Position numbers and translations under genes: made by a program | Assembly: GCF_002994745.2 (NCBI RefSeq) | Contig: NC_037094.1 | Span: 8,989,001 to 9,053,000, forward strand | Direction of reading: 5' to 3' | Source of the DNA: Rosa chinensis | Lineage: Eukaryota > Streptophyta > Magnoliopsida > Rosales > Rosaceae | Length of the DNA stretch: 64,000 nucleotides | The notes under the pieces: generated by a model | What the model was told of the DNA's origin: nothing | The model's database searches: none | Seen by the model: only the letters and a program-made list of their open reading frames with translations | Part shown: positions 58,305-64,000 of the stretch, piece after piece | How positions within the stretch are numbered: the stretch's first letter is position 1 | How the letters are laid out: each line of letters begins with the position of its first letter

Positions 58305-60074
58305 ATGGCCCTGGTAGCTGATCTGCAAGACGAGCTCGACATTGTGATCCCGACTATCAGGAACCTTGATTTCTTGGAGCAATGGAGGCCTTTCTTTCAA
58401 CCCTACCACCTCATCATCGTGCAAGACGGCGATCCCTCCAATGCTATTCGGGTTCCTAACGGCTTCGACTACGAGCTCTATAACCGTGACCATGTCAACA
58501 AAGTGTTGGGTCCTACGGCTAGCTGCATTTCTTTCAAAGACTCAGCTTGTCGCTGCTTTGGTTTCTTGGTGTCCAAGAAAAAGTACATCTTCACCATTGA
58601 TGATGACTGCTTTGTAAGTTTTGTTTCTCTCTTAGTCATGCATGCACTCATCAAATTTGTTTTCCAAATGTCTAATATAAATAGACTCATGATATGTAGT
58701 GACACACTTTATTTAGTGGACAAATTTCACCGATCATTGCTTTTTTTTCTTAAAGGTGGCAAAGGATCCTAGTGGCAAAGAGATAAATGCATTGGCACAG
58801 CACATCCGAAACCTGCTCAAACCATCAACTCCATTGTTATTCAACACACTCTATGACCCGTTTGCAGAAGGAGCGGACTTTGTTCGTGGGTACCCATTTA
58901 GCTTGCGAGAAGGCCTGCCCACCGCTATTTCTCATGGTCTTTGGCTCAACATTCCTGACTACGATGCCCCGACTCAGCTTGTCAAGCCACGTGAGCGCAA
59001 CACCAGGTTAACCCATTTCCCATTTACATATTGGAATAAGTACAGTTACTAACTTGTTCCACCATGATATATTGATATGGTATAATTTCATCGATTCAAA
59101 GCCGGCATATTCTTAAATAAGATGCCGGTATTACAAACCAGTTATTTGATCAAACATATGGTGAACTTGGCATTAGTTGTTGTGAAAATAATTGAGGATT
59201 GAGTTTCTTTAGTTCAAGTAGGTATGTTGATGCTGTGATGACAATCCCCAAAGGCACCCTTTTCCCAATGTGTGGGATGAATCTGGCTTTTAACAGGGAG
59301 CTGATAGGCCCAGCCATGTACTTTGGGCTCATGGGTGATGGCCAGCCCATTGGCAGATATGATGATATGTGGGCTGGCTGGTGTGCCAAGGTAATCAGCT
59401 TCAACAACAATGAGATATCCTATTTCCTTGTTTTTATCTCTCTTTAATTTTCTCTTGTTTGATATCATACCTATAATTATTTGGATTTTCATACCTGACA
59501 CTTTTCAATTGGACTCCTAAATTATAAAACTTTGCAATTACATAGATTAATTTAATACCATTCTCGAAAATGTATGTGAGTTTCATCATATAACCATAAA
59601 CTTCGTGTGCATGATGTGAGAGAGATGTTATATATAATCGACAGATACAATAGCGATCCTTTTTTTTTTTTTTTTTTGCATATCCAGGTCCGCCTACATG
59701 ACAACTTCCCCTATGCGTTCTTTTAGGTGATATGTGACCATTTGGGGCTAGGTGTTAAGACAGGACTGCCATACATATGGCATAGCAAGGCAAGCAACCC
59801 ATTTGTGAATCTGAAGAAAGAGTACAAAGGCATTTACTGGCAGGAAGATATGATCCCATTTTTCCAGTCCATCATTCTCCCAAAAGAGTGCAAAACTGTT
59901 CAACAATGCTACATTATGCTTGCCAAGAGTGTCAAGGAAAAACTCGGCCCAGTTGATCCTTACTTTCAGAAACTAGGGGATGCCATGGTTACTTGGATTG
60001 ACGCATGGAATGAGCTGAACCCACCACCACAAACAGCAGCTCCGGCTCATCCAAATGGTGTTAAGAAAAACTAA
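58305..60074 (+). CDS. RGP: Reversibly glycosylated polypeptide / UDP-arabinopyranose mutase
   Basis: Four exons: 58305-58613, 58756-59006, 59222-59390 and 59727-60074. They total 1077 nt and encode 358 residues. The enzyme family interconverts UDP-arabinopyranose and UDP-arabinofuranose at the cytosolic face of the Golgi, feeding arabinan and arabinoxylan synthesis in cell walls. The GT75 fold is recognisable from [20 protein letters not shown] onward. The nucleotide-sugar site IDDDCF has its aspartates at 99-101. R147 and R154 in [13 protein letters not shown] correspond to Arg158 and Arg165, known in the family to be needed for activity and self-glycosylation. RYDDMWAGW and [16 protein letters not shown] follow. 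The N-terminus is about 11 residues shorter than in Arabidopsis RGP1. I chose ATG 58305 because an upstream in-frame ATG (58257) would add unrelated residues across the leader. All introns are GT..AG. AATAAA at 60177 is a candidate poly(A) signal. Confidence 0.95.
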
Positions 60075-60182
60075 TTAGTACTAGTTTATTATGAACTTTC
60101 ACCGTACTGCTTCCAACAAAGATGTTCACCCCTAAAAAGCTTTATGAGTTGTTATGAATTTCCATATTTCCTTATTAATAAA

Positions 60183-60828
60183 CACTTTAATGGACTTCAT
60201 TGAAGAACAAATTGAGAAGTGTGCACTCGGTTTTCTACTCGAATCTTAGAAACTGCTGCTTGACACTATCAGAACAAGAAAAACGTCATCCGGTAACTTA
60301 AAATATGACTATATCTTGCATATGATCGAAAGGTGGGTTCATGTCAAATTTTCTTACTTGTTATCAAAGAAAAAAGCTTTACCTTACTTTTTAACGAGGA
60401 GAAATGCCATTCACTTTTGATTTGCCCAAAATTGTCATATACCATGCAATTTTAGCTTTCCATATCATCATTTTCAGGCAAATTTGAACTTCAACTCAGT
60501 CTCACAAGATGACTATGTGAAGTGAGGGATTTGGTGAAAAGAATACGTTCAATTTCCTAATAATAGTTAGAACAAGAAAGTCATTACCTTTTATTTCACA
60601 ATGATCCTGTACTGAACTAGATTTTCTACTCAAATGAAAAGGCTATGATCCGTGCCGACATAGCTAGCCTTCCTTTACTAGTGTGACTTATTCATGTACA
60701 GAAAGCTTATGTCAGTTTCTCTCTGTAGTTAGTGAACTATGGAAGTTGGCCACTAAACGCCGCCCACAATTTTCTACAAAGTCCACTTTTACAAGATGCA
60801 TTAACCTCGTTTATCATTCCTTAATTCA
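60183..60828. other. Spacer between RGP and the WRKY gene
   Basis: Contains the RGP 3' end and the WRKY promoter. No W-box cluster is obvious. An AT-rich word ATAAATAC at 60831-60838, about 50 bp before the WRKY ATG, may serve as TATA box. Confidence 0.45.
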
Positions 60829-60888
60829 CAATAAATACTCGTCAGCTCTAATCACAATCCCTCTCTCTCTTTCTCTCTCTCTCATCAA

Positions 60889-62450
60889 ATGGAGCACAAC
60901 CAAATACGTTTCTTTGGTTTATCACCATCATTAGCTTCTCCTAATTTCTCATCGAGCACTGCTTCAAGTATTCCTCAATTGTTTCCTCATGTTCATAGTA
61001 GCAATGCAGTTCCGATGGACAAATGCGGAACCTCCTATAGTTCAGTGAACAAATTGAAATCGATAACAAAAGACTCTGGTGACAAGGAGACCAAGAAGCA
61101 CAAAATTGCATTCCAAACAAGGAGCCAAGTTGATGTACTTGATGATGGATATCGGTGGCGAAAATATGGGCAAAAAACTGTTAAGAACAGTAACTTTCCC
61201 AGGTTAGTCTCTTCTTGTTATCATCAAGTTATAGATGAATGTACTCTTTGATACAAGATTACATGGTCAGGTTTTTGTATATAGGTTTGACATGTGTGTG
61301 AAATAATCACACCATCGCTGTGAAAAATTCTTCTCAGTAAATGTGTGATTGCATACATATATTATCTACCTTCCATTTTCAATGATAAGAATGAAGAATG
61401 CCATTAAACAACAATGAAACACCTATGACTTGTTTTATTTAAAGGGATGAGGAAGCTGGATTATAGGAATCAATTCGTAATGGTGAAGAAATTACGGAGT
61501 AAGTTTTGGTTTTATATAAGATATTGAAAGAATTCTAGGGGAGTATTGTATAGTTGGTCATACTTGTTGTATGTATGCTGTTTGTTGTGTCATATTTCAA
61601 GGAAATCTAATAGTAAGGAAATTTAGTAGTTTGAACATTACTTTTCTGGTTTTTCCAATAAGCCCAACAATACAAAGCCATAATATGCATCTCTTATTTT
61701 AACCAATGGTACCAATATATGCCTATATGGTATCAGACTATCAGCTTATCATCACTCGATAGAAAGCAAATAAGGCAACCCCTTCCGTACACTTGAAAAT
61801 ACAAAATTTGCATTGATTAAAATGGATAAATAGAAAAATTATTTTTCATGTAAGAGTGGAAATCTTCTTAGTTTGACATAAGTGAATGAAAATGGGAACT
61901 AAGGTGCTTAATTCCTTGTCGTAGTTCTTCCCCAATTTATGAACTGTATCAAACTTATTACTTTGTGCTTCATCATGCATGATACCTATTACACATTTAT
62001 GCTTTTAAAATAATATTATGTTCAACACACTTGAATCAAGAAAAAGAATAGGCCCAATAATGGAAATGGAAGGTTGGATTTTTTCTAATGCACCATTGAT
62101 TTTGGAATGCTTCATTGGTGTTTTAAGTTCAAAACTTCGAAATATGTGATGGGAATTAAATTGAAAATTTATGAAATGTCGGAAAACTCTCATCAATACA
62201 TTATTAGATTTCTATATCAGTTCAGTACACCTGAAAACATCCCTTGTTTGCCTATTTATGCAGAAGTTACTACAAGTGTACACATCAAGGGTGCAATGTG
62301 AAAAAGCAAGTCCAACGCCTTTCCAAAGATGAGGAAATTGTGGTGACTACATATGAAGGAATACACATCCATCCCACTGAGAATTCTGATGAAACCTTTG
62401 AGCATATCTTAAGCCATATGAGGAAGACAGTCAAAGATGGCATAAAATGA
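60889..62450 (+). CDS. WRKY75-like: WRKY transcription factor, group IIc (WRKY75/WRKY43 type)
   Basis: Two exons, 60889-61202 and 62264-62450, joined in frame to 166 residues. A Ser-rich N-terminal part leads to the basic stretch and a single WRKY domain: WRKYGQK at 90-96 and a zinc site C110-x4-C115-x23-H139-x-H141, the group II pattern. The intron (1061 bp) splits the arginine codon of FPRSYYKC, the conserved R-type position. The tail [11 protein letters not shown] matches the short group IIc clade of Arabidopsis WRKY75, 43, 24, 56 and 45. Such factors bind W-boxes (TTGACC/T) in the nucleus; WRKY75 acts in phosphate starvation, root development and senescence. The exact orthologue cannot be settled from here. 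KTVKN has Thr where the relatives usually have Ala. Confidence 0.94.
61203..62263 (+). other. Intron of the WRKY gene
   Basis: Donor AG/GTTAGT and acceptor TTATGCAG/AA. 1061 bp, AT-rich, with no recognised insertion. Confidence 0.85.
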
Positions 62451-62520
62451 CTAAAACACTTGATGATATGTATCCAATCCATTTCGAACATGGAAGTTAC
62501 TGATCATATGCTAGCTTATA

Positions 62521-62610
62521 ATGCATATTTGCCTCTCTTTATTATGGATAATGCATATTTGCCTCTCTTTATTATGGATATACCTAGCTTATAATGCATA
62601 TTTGCCTCTG
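62521..62610 (+). repeat. 30-bp tandem repeat downstream of the WRKY stop
   Basis: 62521-62550 and 62551-62580 are identical. A partial third copy (AATGCATATTTGCCTCTG) is at 62593-62610. It lies about 70 bp after the stop, so probably in the 3' UTR or just beyond. Confidence 0.9.
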
Positions 62611-62768
62611 TAAAAAAAATGAAAACAAAAATCTTATATATGTCTCTAACACCATGAATGTAACGTTTATCTGACCTGCATAAGAAAATCGTGGAGTAAT
62701 AAAAAGGAGAGGGTGATTGAACTCGAATAATAAGAAATAACTCTTTAACTAATAAGAGTGAGAGAATA

Positions 62769-63494
62769 TCACGTTGGGACTAGAATTAGCTCATAATGTT
62801 CATTCCCATATCCATAAAGACCCGTGATACTGCAAATTGCAAATATAAGTGCAGCAATGGCAATCACAGGCATGATCACAACAATGCACCTTACCCAATT
62901 ACCCCCTTTATTCTCAACAACCTCCTTCTCTTCCACAGTCACCAGTTTCTCTTCTTCCTTCATTTTCTCACCACATGGGGAAGAGGTCAAAGATGAAATG
63001 GAATCCTGAAAACAAACTTTAATCTCTTTGCTCTTACCTGATTCAACTTCTTCACCACCAGAACCACATAATGGAAGTGATCTCACCTCACTCTCCTGAT
63101 CCCAATCATCCCAGCTACCCCATTCACTCTCTTCTCCTCCATAACCAATCTCAGTTTCTTCATGCTCATCCTCAAACAGCCTCCTCCCCTTCAACTTGCC
63201 ACTCTCAATCGCCGCCCTTCGGTCTCTTCTGATCTCTTCCACTGCAAGATCATTAGTCCTGACATTCCAATTATCGCCTTCCGAGGGAAACATTCTGTGC
63301 TGAGGTGAAGACATGAGGTGCCTTGATCGGGTTTTGGCCATGGTGCTTGATGATGAAGAATATGATCTCCTCTTGGTTTTGGGGTAGGACTGTTTGTATG
63401 ACTTCCACTCTTGTTGCAAATTCATGAACTGCTCTTGTAGCTTCTCCACTTGAGGACTTTTAACACTAGGGTCATTTGCCTTTAGGCTTTCCAT
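62769..63494 (-). CDS. Uncharacterised plant protein with C-terminal membrane anchor
   Basis: A single exon of 241 codons on the minus strand, converging with the WRKY gene. I do not recognise a named family. Visible features: a short N-terminal amphipathic region (VEKLQEQFMNLQQEWKSYK, about 16-34), a Ser-rich basic patch (KTKRRSYSSSSS), a segment rich in charged residues (EEIRRDRRAAIESGKLKGRR), an acidic Trp-containing segment (EESEWGSWDDWDQESE, about 121-136), and one hydrophobic span at about 201-224 (IVVIMPVIAIAALIF) followed by a short tail, YGYGNEHYELILVPT. This is the layout of a tail-anchored or single-pass membrane protein with its bulk in the cytosol. Codon use and low repetitiveness fit a real gene. 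The first ATG gives the only long frame. Confidence 0.82.
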   Translation of the reverse strand: MESLKANDPSVKSPQVEKLQEQFMNLQQEWKSYKQSYPKTKRRSYSSSSSTMAKTRSRHLMSSPQHRMFPSEGDNWNVRTNDLAVEEIRRDRRAAIESGKLKGRRLFEDEHEETEIGYGGEESEWGSWDDWDQESEVRSLPLCGSGGEEVESGKSKEIKVCFQDSISSLTSSPCGEKMKEEEKLVTVEEKEVVENKGGNWVRCIVVIMPVIAIAALIFAICSITGLYGYGNEHYELILVPT

Positions 63495-64000
63495 GGTAGG
63501 GTCCTGTGAGGAATGTAATTTGTAGATGTTTTGAATTGAAAAAGGGTTATCTGGATAATGATTTTGGTGATTTAGTTTTGATTTTCAAACACAGTCAAGA
63601 AGGATGAGAACTGACCACGTTCTGACTGTCATTTTCTCTTTTGAAATTTTGATTTTTGAATCCCACTCTTTTGTGATTCTTTGCATTGAGGAAGAATTAA
63701 TCAGGATCACTGAATCACTAATCATGATTTATAGTGGCAAAGTCGATCATTACAGCCTCTGTTCAGCTACCCTACTGCTTTGTGCTTTCCATATTCATTT
63801 GCTTTTCCCTCTAGTTGTTACCATTTTCTTTATTTTCTCCAATTTGGAAATTCTGTATACAGTAAAAGGAAACCTTTCTGTAAAGTATAAAAAGGGCAGA
63901 TAATATACGTAAAGTAAATAATCTTTCCTGGTCGTAAGACATTCTCTTGAGTAGTCTTTTACCTAAAAATGGTTTGTGAAGTTTATAACATTTTAGTCGA
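63495..64000. other. Upstream region of the membrane-anchored protein gene
   Basis: No gene recognised to the window end. It should include the promoter of the minus-strand gene at 63494. Confidence 0.5.

Overview
The window is nuclear DNA of a flowering plant. The evidence is AT-rich spacers, split genes with GT..AG introns, four genes of plant families (HIPP metallochaperone, reversibly glycosylated polypeptide, WRKY factor, and an unnamed tail-anchored protein), and plant-type transposons. The gene features point to a eudicot. Rosaceae is my guess, not something the sequence proves.

Layout. 901-16238 is one nested block. A Ty1/copia element on the minus strand (209-bp LTRs, 5-bp target duplication) is split in its gag-pol spacer by a very young, non-coding, large LTR element on the plus strand (2.57-kb LTRs, tRNA-Asp primer site, duplication CAAGG). 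17623-18927, 21122-22313 and 28545-31283 are three members of one Mutator-like family; they share inverted ends and clusters of TTATTG/CAATAA hairpins. The third has itself been hit by a poly(A) retroposon and by a MITE. 22598-24432 is a five-exon HIPP gene. 27207-28460 holds a short Helitron, a retroposon-like stretch and a SINE. 32922-37042 is a complete-looking hAT element with an open three-exon transposase. 41402-42462 is another poly(A) retroposon. 42817-47846 is a 5-kb element with long inverted ends that contains a broken Ty3/gypsy gag, a TRIM and a hAT MITE. 50726-57214 is a small Helitron split by a second, more decayed copy of the same copia family.

From 58305 on the sequence becomes genic: an RGP/UDP-arabinopyranose mutase gene (four exons, plus strand), a WRKY75-type gene (two exons, plus strand), and a single-exon gene for a 241-residue protein with a C-terminal membrane anchor (minus strand). 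I see no operon-like coordination; each gene has its own promoter region. The HIPP, RGP and WRKY exon models were all built by hand and each closes in frame.

The most interesting observations are: the copia primer site, which reads like the anticodon arm of tRNA-Ile with a signature of inosine at position 34; the hairpin-bearing Mutator-like family; and the potentially autonomous hAT element. Precise target duplications were found for most insertions, so the order of events can be reconstructed.
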